Below are positions 7,363 through 15,077 of a stretch of DNA of 21,005 bases, in pieces (position 1 is the stretch's first letter; each line of letters starts with the position of its first letter). Below the pieces are notes generated by a model. It did no database searches, was not told the DNA's origin, and saw only the letters and a list, made by a program, of their open reading frames with translations. The stretch comes from a bacterium (lineage in GTDB: Bacteria > SZUA-79 > Acidulodesulfobacterales > Acidulodesulfobacteraceae): contig JAJYWW010000191.1 of the NCBI GenBank assembly GCA_021791295.1, positions 1-21,005 on the forward strand, written 5' to 3'. The translations under genes and the position numbers were made by a program.

Positions 7363-10335
7363 ATGAACGGCGAAAAAGAAAATAATCCGGAAAAAATTAC
7401 GATAGAAATAGACGGTAAAACCGTTAAAGCAGATAAAGGGATTACCGTACTTCGGGCGGCTAAACAAAACGGTATTTATATTCCGGCGCTTTGCGATTAT
7501 AAAGATTTATTGCCGTACGGTTCATGCAGGCTTTGCGGAGTTATCGTAGAAGTAAGAAAGGGATATTTTGCGGCCTGTTCCTTATATGCCGAAGACGGCA
7601 TGAAAATTAAGACCGTTTCCGACGAACTTTTTTCTTTAAAAAGAACTTTAATGGAACTCTATCTATCCGACCATCCGAACGACTGCCTGACCTGTTTTAA
7701 AAACGGTATTTGCGAACTTCAAACGGCGGCGTCGTACTTCGGTTTAAGCGGATTAAGATTCAGGGGAAAAAGCCATCTAAATCTGCCTATCGACGATTCA
7801 AATCCTTATTTTTTATTCGACCCTAAAAGATGCGTAGTCTGCGCAAGATGCGTCAGAGCTTGTGCAGAAATTCAGGGTAATTTTGCTCTTACCGTTTCCG
7901 GAAGGGGTTTTAATTCCGTTATAAAAGCGGGATGGAGTAAAGAAAATAATTTTTTCGACTCCGAATGCGTTTCTTGCGGCGCCTGCGTAAAAGCTTGTCC
8001 TACGGGCGCGCTTATTGAAAAAAGCATTGCCGATTACGGCAAACCTTTTAAAAGCATACGGACGACATGCGGTTACTGCGGCGTCGGATGTTCTTTTAAC
8101 GTCGAAACGAAAGGAGATAATATTATAAGGGCGGTTCCGGCGGACGACAGCCTTTCAAATTACGGACGCTCCTGCATTAAAGGCAGGTTTTCTTTCGGCT
8201 ACGTCAAAAGCGCCGAGAGACTTAAGTATCCGCTTATAAGAGAAAATATCGGCTTGCCGCTAAGGGAGGTTTCGTGGGAAGAAGCTTTTGGTTTTATCGC
8301 CGAAAGATTTAAAAATATACAGCATAAATACGGGATTAATGCTGTAGGCGCAATCAGTTCGTCAAGATGTACAAACGAAGAAAATTACCTCATGCAAAAA
8401 CTCGTCAGGGCGTCTTTTCATAATAACAACATAGACACTTGCGCCAGAGTTTGTCATCAGCCCACGGGTTACGGTCTCGGCGTAGCTTTTGGAACGGGCG
8501 CGGGAACGCAGGATTTAAGCTCCGTTTTACACTCGGACGTTATAATGGTAATAGGTTCCAATCCTACCGAAGCACATCCGGTAGTAGGTTCTTTTATCAG
8601 GCAGGCGGGACGTTTAGGAGCAAAACTTATAGTAATAGACCCAAGGAAAACCGAGGCTGCAAAGTCGCCGCACATTGCCGCCCGTTACCACTTAAGGCCG
8701 CTTCCCGGAACTAACGTAATACTTCTTAATTCTATAGCGCATTATATTTTAAAAGAAAATTTAATAAAAAAAGATTTTATAGAATCGAGATGCGACGAAG
8801 AATCTTTTAAACTTTGGGCGGATTTTATAATAGACGAATCGAACTCGCCGAAAGCCGCGTCGAAAATCAGCGGCGTTCCCGTAGAATATATAGAGGGAGC
8901 TGCCCGACTTTATGCGGAAGCGTCAGCCGCATCTATTTTTTACGGTCTCGGCGTAACCGAACATCTGCAGGGCTCTACAGGAGTTCTTGCCATAGCCAAT
9001 TTGGCTATGGCGACGGGAAATATCGGCAGAAAAGGCGCCGGCGTCTCTCCTTTAAGGGGGCAGAACAACGTTCAGGGAGCGGCGGACATGGGAGCGGAGC
9101 CTTCGACCCTGCCCGGTTACAGGCATATTTCCGATGTAAAGACGAGAGCTTTGTTTGAAAAAATTTGGAACGTAAAATTAGACGATGCACCCGGCATGAG
9201 GCTTCCCGATATGTTAAGAGGCGGATTAGACGGCAGATTTAAAGGCATGTATATCATGGGAGAAGATATAGTTCAAACCGACCCCGACTCAAACAGAATA
9301 ATTGAATCTTTAAAAAATATGGATACAGTAGTCGTTCACGATTTGTTCAAAACGGTAACGGCAGAATATGCACATGCCGTACTCCCAGGTTCATCTTTTT
9401 TAGAAAAAGACGGCACTTTTACCAACTGGGAAAGAAGGGTGCAGAGGGTAAGAAAAGTCGTAGAACCGGTAGCAGGCTTGCAGGACTGGCAGGTAATTGC
9501 AGGACTTTCAAAATCGATGGATTATAATATGTATTACTACAATCCTTCGGAAATAATGGATGAAATTGCAATTGCTACGCCTCAGTTTTCGGGGCTCAGC
9601 TATGAATTGCTGGATAAACAAGGCTCTGTTCAGTGGCCCGTCAATTCAGAAAATCCGGAAGGTACGCCTATTTTACACATGGAAAAGTTCGTGAGGGGAA
9701 AAGGCAGGTTTGCCATTACAAAACATATAGGTTCCAAAGATGCTATATCGGAAGAATATCCTTTTATTTTAACGACCGTAAGAAATCTTTACCAGTATAA
9801 CTGTTCAAATAATACCCGCAGAAGTTTTAACAGTTTATGGTACGGACAGGACGTTTTGGAAATTTCTAAAGAAGATGCCGAAATTTTATCGATAGCGGAC
9901 GGCAGTTTAGTTACTGTCAAAAGCAAAAAAGGTTCGGTTACGCTTCACGCAAAAATAAGCAAAAGAGTTATGAAAGGAGTAGTTGCCACCACCTTTCACT
10001 TTCCGGAACTTAAAACCAACGTTTTAACCAGCGAATACGCCGACTGGTCAACCGAAACCCCCGAATATAAAGTAACGGCAGTTTCCATAAGCAAAGCCGA
10101 CGCGCCTTTTGCTTCAAGGAATTATAATCCTTTATTTAAAGGAGACGAAGAAATTAAATCGATGTTTTTAGACATCTGCAGGATTTTTGCCCCGTATCCT
10201 CCGGAAATTGCGGCGGAAGAAATTCAAAACCACGTTAATAGATACTGGGAGCCGTTTTTACGCAAAAAACTTTTTGAAATTTACTCCTGCGACGAAAGCA
10301 GTTTTAAAACCGCTATAAAAAAAGCTATAAGCTAA
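7363..10335 (+). CDS. NuoG-like/formate dehydrogenase catalytic subunit with FdsD-like C-terminal tail
   Basis: A 990-residue molybdo- or tungsto-enzyme. The NuoG-like N terminus has a [2Fe-2S] site (C44, C55, C58, C72), a His-Cys3 cluster (H104, C108, C111, C117) and two [4Fe-4S] sites (C157/160/163/167 and C202/205/208/212). The formate dehydrogenase core begins with a [4Fe-4S] site (C236, C239, C243, C271). The active-site segment DTCARVCHQPTGYGL has cysteine (C364) where some enzymes use selenocysteine, with H365 next. It oxidises formate to CO2 or runs in reverse. From about residue 929, a tail reading IFAPYPPE, NHVNRYWEPFLRKKL resembles the small delta subunit FdsD, normally a separate gene. 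It follows the NuoEF gene by 27 bases without a clear ribosome binding site. Confidence 0.88.
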   Translation: MNGEKENNPEKITIEIDGKTVKADKGITVLRAAKQNGIYIPALCDYKDLLPYGSCRLCGVIVEVRKGYFAACSLYAEDGMKIKTVSDELFSLKRTLMELYLSDHPNDCLTCFKNGICELQTAASYFGLSGLRFRGKSHLNLPIDDSNPYFLFDPKRCVVCARCVRACAEIQGNFALTVSGRGFNSVIKAGWSKENNFFDSECVSCGACVKACPTGALIEKSIADYGKPFKSIRTTCGYCGVGCSFNVETKGDNIIRAVPADDSLSNYGRSCIKGRFSFGYVKSAERLKYPLIRENIGLPLREVSWEEAFGFIAERFKNIQHKYGINAVGAISSSRCTNEENYLMQKLVRASFHNNNIDTCARVCHQPTGYGLGVAFGTGAGTQDLSSVLHSDVIMVIGSNPTEAHPVVGSFIRQAGRLGAKLIVIDPRKTEAAKSPHIAARYHLRPLPGTNVILLNSIAHYILKENLIKKDFIESRCDEESFKLWADFIIDESNSPKAASKISGVPVEYIEGAARLYAEASAASIFYGLGVTEHLQGSTGVLAIANLAMATGNIGRKGAGVSPLRGQNNVQGAADMGAEPSTLPGYRHISDVKTRALFEKIWNVKLDDAPGMRLPDMLRGGLDGRFKGMYIMGEDIVQTDPDSNRIIESLKNMDTVVVHDLFKTVTAEYAHAVLPGSSFLEKDGTFTNWERRVQRVRKVVEPVAGLQDWQVIAGLSKSMDYNMYYYNPSEIMDEIAIATPQFSGLSYELLDKQGSVQWPVNSENPEGTPILHMEKFVRGKGRFAITKHIGSKDAISEEYPFILTTVRNLYQYNCSNNTRRSFNSLWYGQDVLEISKEDAEILSIADGSLVTVKSKKGSVTLHAKISKRVMKGVVATTFHFPELKTNVLTSEYADWSTETPEYKVTAVSISKADAPFASRNYNPLFKGDEEIKSMFLDICRIFAPYPPEIAAEEIQNHVNRYWEPFLRKKLFEIYSCDESSFKTAIKKAIS

Positions 10336-10362
10336 AATAAGATTTAACTACCCAAAATGCGG

Positions 10363-11193
10363 TTATTTTGCAGAATTTATCTTCTTTGATTGTTTTTTAA
10401 TAATATCGAATTGCCAGGCAAGTTCAGTGATTATTTGGTTATTAGACGTGACTGTGATTTTCCCCAATAAATCTTCCCTATGTGAAATTATCCCTATAGA
10501 TAATTCTTCGGATATTGCAAAACTGGCATACGGCAGCATTTTATCTAATTCGTTTTGGAAAACGTAAAATACATTAATATTGTTTTTTACTTGTTCCTCC
10601 ATAATTTCTTTCATTTTGGTAAAATCGTCCTCATTCTTTAAAATAAATATTCGTTCGATATGAACGCCTCTTTTTGCCTGTCTGTAATTTTGTTGCGTAT
10701 GTTCGGTAACATCCTTGCCGTATCCCCAATAAAACGGTTCTATAAGATTGCTTGCAACCTTAAACGACTGCCCTGGTTTTAATTCTTTCAATACAATTAA
10801 TTTAGCGGCGTAAATATCGTGAAAAATAAAATCTCCGCCTTTTTCAGCCTGTTTTAAAAGGAGATGAATTTTTTCAAAATCTTCTATAGCTATTTTAGTC
10901 GGAATATCCGATTTTTTCTTTTTGAGTTTGTTATACAGCAGTATAGTTTCATTAATAGCGATTTGTTCCCCGAGGGAAAGCTCCATCGACGGAAAAGCCG
11001 CCTTTAATCTTTTTTCCAGATTATCGATGGCTATTACAATTTCCGCAAGAATAGCGGCTAATGCAAAAGCCAATACGATTACTATTTTTGTGGAAACGTT
11101 TAAATGGAAATATGCGCCTAACCAAAATGTGAGAACTATAAATAAAATGCCGAATATTCCTATTAACAGGCGCAAAAATATAACCCTCGACAT
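10363..11193 (-). CDS. Membrane protein of unknown function, two N-terminal TM helices
   Basis: A 276-residue protein that I do not recognise. Two hydrophobic segments near residues 5-27 and 34-56 form a hairpin in the membrane. About 215 cytoplasmic residues follow, with a lysine-rich region (LYNKLKKKKSD) and a globular part containing PFYWGYGKDV, RGVHIERIFIL and NINVFYVFQNEL. The RGV.I.RIFIL segment looks like a nucleotide- or ligand-binding alpha/beta core, but no catalytic motif is clear. It starts at 11193 in a TAATG overlap with a 13-codon ORF, and probably belongs to the vapBC-like operon read from 11.9 kb. Its stop converges with the formate dehydrogenase gene, 27 bases away. Confidence 0.7.
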   Translation of the reverse strand: MSRVIFLRLLIGIFGILFIVLTFWLGAYFHLNVSTKIVIVLAFALAAILAEIVIAIDNLEKRLKAAFPSMELSLGEQIAINETILLYNKLKKKKSDIPTKIAIEDFEKIHLLLKQAEKGGDFIFHDIYAAKLIVLKELKPGQSFKVASNLIEPFYWGYGKDVTEHTQQNYRQAKRGVHIERIFILKNEDDFTKMKEIMEEQVKNNINVFYVFQNELDKMLPYASFAISEELSIGIISHREDLLGKITVTSNNQIITELAWQFDIIKKQSKKINSAK

Positions 11194-11234
11194 TACATTG
11201 TTCTCTTAATATTAAATGCAAATATTTTCTTCAT
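11193..11234 (-). CDS. 13-residue upstream ORF coupled to the membrane protein gene
   Basis: A short frame encoding MKKIFAFNIKRTM has a GGAGG ribosome binding site (plus-strand 11241-11245) six bases from its ATG. Its TAA overlaps the ATG of the next gene (TAATG, 11191-11195). The downstream gene has no Shine-Dalgarno of its own, so ribosomes that load here probably reinitiate on it. Whether the peptide itself has a function is unknown. It begins directly after the original stop of the broken PIN toxin gene. Confidence 0.5.
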   Translation of the reverse strand: MKKIFAFNIKRTM

Positions 11235-11247
11235 ATCGTTCCTCCGG

Positions 11248-11635
11248 TTACCAAACAGTTTTTACGTTATATTTACATATATAATCGTCCGACGTAACTA
11301 TCTTCATTTTTTCAACGGATGCCTGAGCTACTAACATTCTGTCGAAAAGGGTCTTTATGAATTTCAGGAAGTTTCGCAATTGCAAGGGCATGCGGAATCG
11401 TAATGGGAAGAGGGATATATCCGTATTTGGCTATGTTATCCAAAATAAATTTATTCAGGTCTTTTTTTAATTTCAATTTGCCTATAACTATTTTTATACT
11501 TAATTCCCATACCGAAGCGGAACTTAAATATATATTGTTTTTACCGTCTTCTATGATTTTTTTGGCTGCTGTCGATAACTTTATATCGTCGGATGCGAAC
11601 CATAAAAATACATGAGTATCAAGAAGATAATTCAT
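11248..11635 (-). pseudogene. VapC-like PIN-domain toxin, frameshifted
   Basis: The frame starts MNYLLDTHVFLW and continues through SSASVWELSIK, as in type II PIN endoribonucleases. As written, it ends at 11312 after 107 residues with an unrelated tail (RQNVSSSGIR). A shift of one base at 11341-11347 restores DPFDRMLVAQASVE followed by IVTSDDYI and a natural stop at 11248-11250, giving about 128 residues, the normal VapC length. The break lies in GACCCTTTTCGAC: one T fewer would give DPFD. The lost part holds the conserved FDR and TSD acidic residues, so the truncated product should be inactive as an RNase. A true mutation, an assembly error or frameshifted decoding cannot be told apart here. 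Confidence 0.75.
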
Positions 11636-11637
11636 AG

Positions 11638-11871
11638 TTATTTGTAAAATTGATTTATAATTTTACTCGGCAATGGTTTGTCTATATCTTCAGAAAATTC
11701 GATATCTTTTTTGAATAAACCGGATATTCTGTTTTTTTTCTTATTTTCTATGGGTACGATTTTAACTAAAGGCAGTCCTGCTCTGCCTATTATTACTTCT
11801 TCCCCTTCCAAAACATCGTTTATGATTTTTGAAAGGTTAGTCTTTGCTTCGTATATATTAATTTCTTTCAT
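11638..11871 (-). CDS. Phd/YefM-family antitoxin (VapB-type partner)
   Basis: A 77-residue antitoxin. The N-terminal DNA-binding part reads INIYEAKTNLSKIINDVLEGEEVIIGRAGLPLVKIVP, the usual Phd/YefM form. The C-terminal 35 residues are basic and then acidic, as expected for toxin neutralisation. It ends two bases before the PIN toxin start. A consensus promoter with a dyad in its spacer lies upstream, consistent with autorepression by the antitoxin-toxin complex. If the toxin is truly broken, this antitoxin may now act only as a repressor of the downstream membrane-protein gene. Confidence 0.85.
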   Translation of the reverse strand: MKEINIYEAKTNLSKIINDVLEGEEVIIGRAGLPLVKIVPIENKKKNRISGLFKKDIEFSEDIDKPLPSKIINQFYK

Positions 11872-11917
11872 AATTTATTTAAAATCGCATTTTAATTTTT
11901 ATTTGCCGATATTAATT

Positions 11918-11946
11918 ATTATAGACCAAGTCGTTAGTCAGGTCAA
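11918..11946 (-). promoter_or_regulatory. Promoter of the antitoxin-toxin operon
   Basis: On the minus strand, -35 TTGACC (plus 11941-11946) and -10 TATAAT (plus 11918-11923) are 17 bases apart, a near-consensus sigma-70 promoter. The -10 ends 46 bases before the antitoxin ATG. Confidence 0.6.
11924..11939. promoter_or_regulatory. Imperfect dyad in the antitoxin promoter spacer
   Basis: GACCAAGTCGTTAGTC fits GACnAA-N4-TTnGTC, an inverted repeat that fills the spacer between -35 and -10. This is a likely site for antitoxin autoregulation. The assignment is from position and symmetry only. Confidence 0.4.
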
Positions 11947-11959
11947 TTAATTTTTAAAT

Positions 11960-12856
11960 TTAAATAATAGCAACCGCCAACATTAAAATACCGAGTATAA
12001 TTATAAACGTGCCCTGATAAATCCTCAATGTTTTAGCTGCGGAATTTTTGGAAATATAAGCGCCGGCTTTAGAGCCTATCAATGCGCCTATCCCTAAGGG
12101 TATAACGTAAACAGCAAGGTTAAACGGATTTTTGATGTAGCAAAAATGAATAAGTCCGCCGATTAAAGAAATAATCGCCATAATCGATATTATTGTCGAA
12201 AATGCAATTCTCGGAGGTATTTGCTCAACGGCGGTCAAAAAAGTTCCCGTTATTCCCCCTATGCCGATTCCTATAAATCCAGAAACTAATCCGGCTATTA
12301 AAGAAAAAAGGTTTATGGAAATAGGGCTTTTTATTTCGTAATCGTATATAGTTCCGTTCGTTTCTTTATGCTTTTTTCTAATATGTCCCCTAAAATAACC
12401 TTTACTTTTTATTTTGCTATTATTTAAAGTATCTTCAGCTTGTTTATAGGAATAATTAATTTTAATTGCCGCCTGTTTTTTTGTCGCAATCAGAGAAAAT
12501 ATTCCTATGCCTATTACTATTATCGAAAAAATCCATTTAAATTGGCTTGTCGGAATGTAATCGCTTAAAATTGAGCCTGCTATAATTCCTATCAGCGCAG
12601 GCACTAAAACCATTATGAAAAGATGCCTGTCAATAGCCCTGTCTTTGTAAAAAACGTATGAGCCTCCGGCAGTGCTTATCATTATCGTAAAAAGAGACAA
12701 GCCGCTTGATTTCAAAGGCGATAAATGCATATAGAATATAAAAAACGGAACTAATAATATTCCTCCGCCGATGCCTATAATATTTCCGACGATACCGACT
12801 AAAAGGGCGGTTATAAAAAGCGTGAAATATATAATAATCAGATTTAAAAAATACAT
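11960..12856 (-). CDS. TauE/SafE-family permease (sulfite exporter-like)
   Basis: A 298-residue integral membrane protein of the TauE/SafE (TSUP) family, which moves small organic or sulfur anions such as sulfite, sulfoacetate or thiosulfate. The duplicated family signature is visible: GNIIGIGGGILLVPFF near the N terminus and GFIGIGIGGITGTFL in the second half. About eight hydrophobic helices occur in two groups, split by a charged loop near residues 120-175. Substrate cannot be read from sequence. Nearby DsrE- and lipoyl-type genes would fit sulfur-compound export. Its promoter is not obvious; a small 5-bp-stem hairpin (12871-12884) lies just upstream. Confidence 0.85.
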   Translation of the reverse strand: MYFLNLIIIYFTLFITALLVGIVGNIIGIGGGILLVPFFIFYMHLSPLKSSGLSLFTIMISTAGGSYVFYKDRAIDRHLFIMVLVPALIGIIAGSILSDYIPTSQFKWIFSIIVIGIGIFSLIATKKQAAIKINYSYKQAEDTLNNSKIKSKGYFRGHIRKKHKETNGTIYDYEIKSPISINLFSLIAGLVSGFIGIGIGGITGTFLTAVEQIPPRIAFSTIISIMAIISLIGGLIHFCYIKNPFNLAVYVIPLGIGALIGSKAGAYISKNSAAKTLRIYQGTFIIILGILMLAVAII

Positions 12857-13061
12857 ATCTTATTTATTTTACGGCGTCTGCCGTCGCATTGTTTTCGTTA
12901 TTTACTTAATTCTATCATAAAACCGCTTCTTTCTGCGACTTTTTATATTGTTTTATTTAAAAATTATATGATATAATCAAAATAAAAATTAATATTTATA
13001 GCTTAAATAAAAATTAATTTAATACTTACTTTGCTATTTTACTTTATAGCTTAAAATAAAT
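12857..13061. other. AT-rich divergent intergenic region with a 13-base direct repeat
   Basis: No gene is seen. TTTATAGCTTAAA occurs at 12995-13007 and again at 13043-13055, 48 bases apart, the second copy ending seven bases before the next ATG. The copies lie downstream of a probable promoter and could bind a regulator, but base composition makes chance similarity possible. Confidence 0.35.
12948..12977 (+). promoter_or_regulatory. Possible promoter for the gene at 13062
   Basis: TTGTTT (12948-12953) and TATAAT (12972-12977) are 18 bases apart. The -10 is perfect and the -35 moderate. It would give a 5' leader of roughly 75 bases that contains both copies of the direct repeat. AT-richness lowers confidence. 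Confidence 0.4.
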
Positions 13062-13808
13062 ATGTTTGATTTTAAAATAAAATTACATAGAAACTATCTG
13101 CCTGCTTATGCATCGGATCAAAAACTGTTTATACTTATTCAAATAGATTCCGAAAAAAACGCATATTTAGAAAATAATGATATTTTTGATGTTTATTTAA
13201 ATATAAGTTTGGTAAAAAATGTAAAAATAAATCGTATATCGGGAATATACCCTATGCTGACAGAAATTGCTCTGTCTTCGACGCCCTTTTTTATCGGCAA
13301 AATAAATACTTTAGATGCTTATATATTTTTAGTAGAAATGGCAGTTTCCGAACATAAACCCGGCAGAGTTAAACTTTCAGAGATATATTTAATATATAAT
13401 TCAGAAAAAGTTAAAGATGCTTCTAATATAATTAAAACGCCGTATGAAGAATTAATCGTAGAATACGTTAGCGACAACAATAGTCAAATTTACGGCACAG
13501 ATAAAGAAGTAATGTATTACATTCAGCAACGAAATATATGCTTTATGATTGAGCAAGCAGAAAACGAGGTTGCGAAAAATGCTAATAAAGCAATAGATAT
13601 TCTTAAATCTGCAATGAAAACGGCTACCGTTATAAACAACACTTCTATGACAATGATTTTGGACAAAGCCATAAAAGATATCGAATACAATAAAGCGTCT
13701 AAAAACGCTACTCTAAAAACATTAAAAACAGACGTTAAAACGCATACGGTGCGATTTAACAAAAACATATTTACAGACGAAGAAATAAAAAAAATAACCG
13801 GCGTTTAA
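13062..13808 (+). CDS. Uncharacterised protein resembling VWA-protein flanks without the VWA core
   Basis: A 248-residue soluble protein. Its first strand (FKIKLHRNYLPAYASDQKLFILIQI) resembles the pre-VWA strand of bacterial VWA proteins. The rest resembles their post-VWA beta-sandwich and helical tail: LNISLVKNVKI, PGRVKLSEIYLIYNSE, then a helix with repeated alanine-rich turns (AENEVAKNANKAIDILKSAM), ending KTHTVRFNK. The metal-binding DxSxS of a VWA domain is absent and there is no room for the roughly 180-residue domain. There is no signal peptide or TM segment. No Shine-Dalgarno is visible. It converges with the HD-GYP gene, four bases apart. The resemblance is from memory of the family pattern and is not certain; it could be called hypothetical. 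Confidence 0.55.
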   Translation: MFDFKIKLHRNYLPAYASDQKLFILIQIDSEKNAYLENNDIFDVYLNISLVKNVKINRISGIYPMLTEIALSSTPFFIGKINTLDAYIFLVEMAVSEHKPGRVKLSEIYLIYNSEKVKDASNIIKTPYEELIVEYVSDNNSQIYGTDKEVMYYIQQRNICFMIEQAENEVAKNANKAIDILKSAMKTATVINNTSMTMILDKAIKDIEYNKASKNATLKTLKTDVKTHTVRFNKNIFTDEEIKKITGV

Positions 13809-13812
13809 GTGC

Positions 13813-15006
13813 TTATGTGCCGTTTAAATTTAAATTTTTATCTATATTTTTTTTAACGTCTATAATTTCATCCAAGCCTTTTAAAAAAGCGTCGAAGCAA
13901 TCAGGATCAAAACATTTACCAGGTTTCATTTCTTTTTCCATTATGTCTACTGAATTTTCTACCGATAAGGCAGGTTTGTAGCACCTTTTATTAACAAGCG
14001 CGTCAAATACGTCAGATACCCTGCAAATTCTACCCTCTATAGGAATTTTTTCACCTTTCAGCCTGAATGGATATCCGCTTCCGTCAAAATTTTCATGATG
14101 TGAAACTGCAATTATTGCGCCGTCTTTTAAGATTGGAGAATCTGAGTCTTTTAATATGTCGTATCCAATATTGCAATGCATTTTCATCACAGTGTATTCG
14201 GAATCGTTAAGTTTGTCGGGCTTTAATATTATATTATCCGGTATTCCGACTTTTCCTATATCATGCATAGGGCTTGAATAAAATATCCTTTCTTGGCGAA
14301 GACTATCTAAACCCAAATTTTTGGCAATAATTTTTGAATAACTTGAAACTCTTGCAATATGATTGCCTGTATCTATATCTTTATATTCAGCAATAGACAT
14401 AAGCATACTTATCGTTCTTTGTTCTGCCTTATAACTGTCGTCCAAGGATTTTTTGTAATATGATTCTATGGCAAATGTAGTATCTACAGTTATTTTTTTT
14501 TGAATCGAGTTTATTGTTCTAAGGGTATCTACTAAACCAAGGCCGATTTTTTGACAACATTTTAGGGCAAACGATGCAATGAGATTTGCGTAATAACCAT
14601 ATATAACAATATACATTGAAGGTGAAATGTCTATTATGCTATGTGCCAAACCAACCGCTATAGCGTCTTTAAAATAATTTTTATCATAGTTCATGTCAAA
14701 AAAAGCCCTTAAATAATCTGCATTATTTAACTTTAATTGTTCCAAAAGGTTTGCGTCGATAGTCAACTTTTCTTTTAATCCGTCAATTTGCGCAATACGG
14801 TTATAAAATATTTCGGATATTTCATCTGCCGAATTTTTCATACATGACTTAATTCTGACAAAATTATCTATATCTTCATAATCGAAGTTGATTACAGTAT
14901 TTAGAAGATCAACTCTGTTCTGCAATAGCAGTTCATTGAGTTCGTCAATTCCTTTAGAAGTTAAACCGCAATCTCTTAAAATTTGTTTGAATCTGATATC
15001 GTTCAT
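13813..15006 (-). CDS. Globin-coupled HD-GYP c-di-GMP phosphodiesterase
   Basis: A 397-residue signalling protein. Residues about 1-180 look like a globin-coupled sensor: AVGLAHSIIDISPSMYIVIYGYY supplies a candidate proximal haem histidine (H122). The HD-GYP domain follows from about 195, with DTGNHIARVSSYS (H216), MHDIGKVGIPD (H248, D249), SHHENFDGSGYPFRLKGEKIP (H303, H304, G311-Y312-P313) and DVFDALV. All motifs of an active c-di-GMP hydrolase are present. The protein would lower c-di-GMP in response to O2, NO or redox state. Its neighbour upstream is a DUF4149 protein, 71 bases away on the same strand, and a hemerythrin lies in the same run, another O2/NO-linked protein. The sensor assignment is less certain than the enzyme. 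Confidence 0.85.
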   Translation of the reverse strand: MNDIRFKQILRDCGLTSKGIDELNELLLQNRVDLLNTVINFDYEDIDNFVRIKSCMKNSADEISEIFYNRIAQIDGLKEKLTIDANLLEQLKLNNADYLRAFFDMNYDKNYFKDAIAVGLAHSIIDISPSMYIVIYGYYANLIASFALKCCQKIGLGLVDTLRTINSIQKKITVDTTFAIESYYKKSLDDSYKAEQRTISMLMSIAEYKDIDTGNHIARVSSYSKIIAKNLGLDSLRQERIFYSSPMHDIGKVGIPDNIILKPDKLNDSEYTVMKMHCNIGYDILKDSDSPILKDGAIIAVSHHENFDGSGYPFRLKGEKIPIEGRICRVSDVFDALVNKRCYKPALSVENSVDIMEKEMKPGKCFDPDCFDAFLKGLDEIIDVKKNIDKNLNLNGT

Positions 15007-15077
15007 AACATTAATAATGTTAAATTGAGTTAAATTTATTTTTTAGTAATATTTTTATCTTCCAAAAAAATATGAAA

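Noticed and set aside
10353..10370. Terminator hairpin CAAAAT-GCGGTT-ATTTTG between convergent genes
   Set aside because: The stem is only six A/T-rich pairs, has no T tract, and overlaps the stop codon.
12871..12884. Hairpin ACGGC-GTCT-GCCGT upstream of the TauE/SafE gene
   Set aside because: A five-base stem is too small to assign a function.
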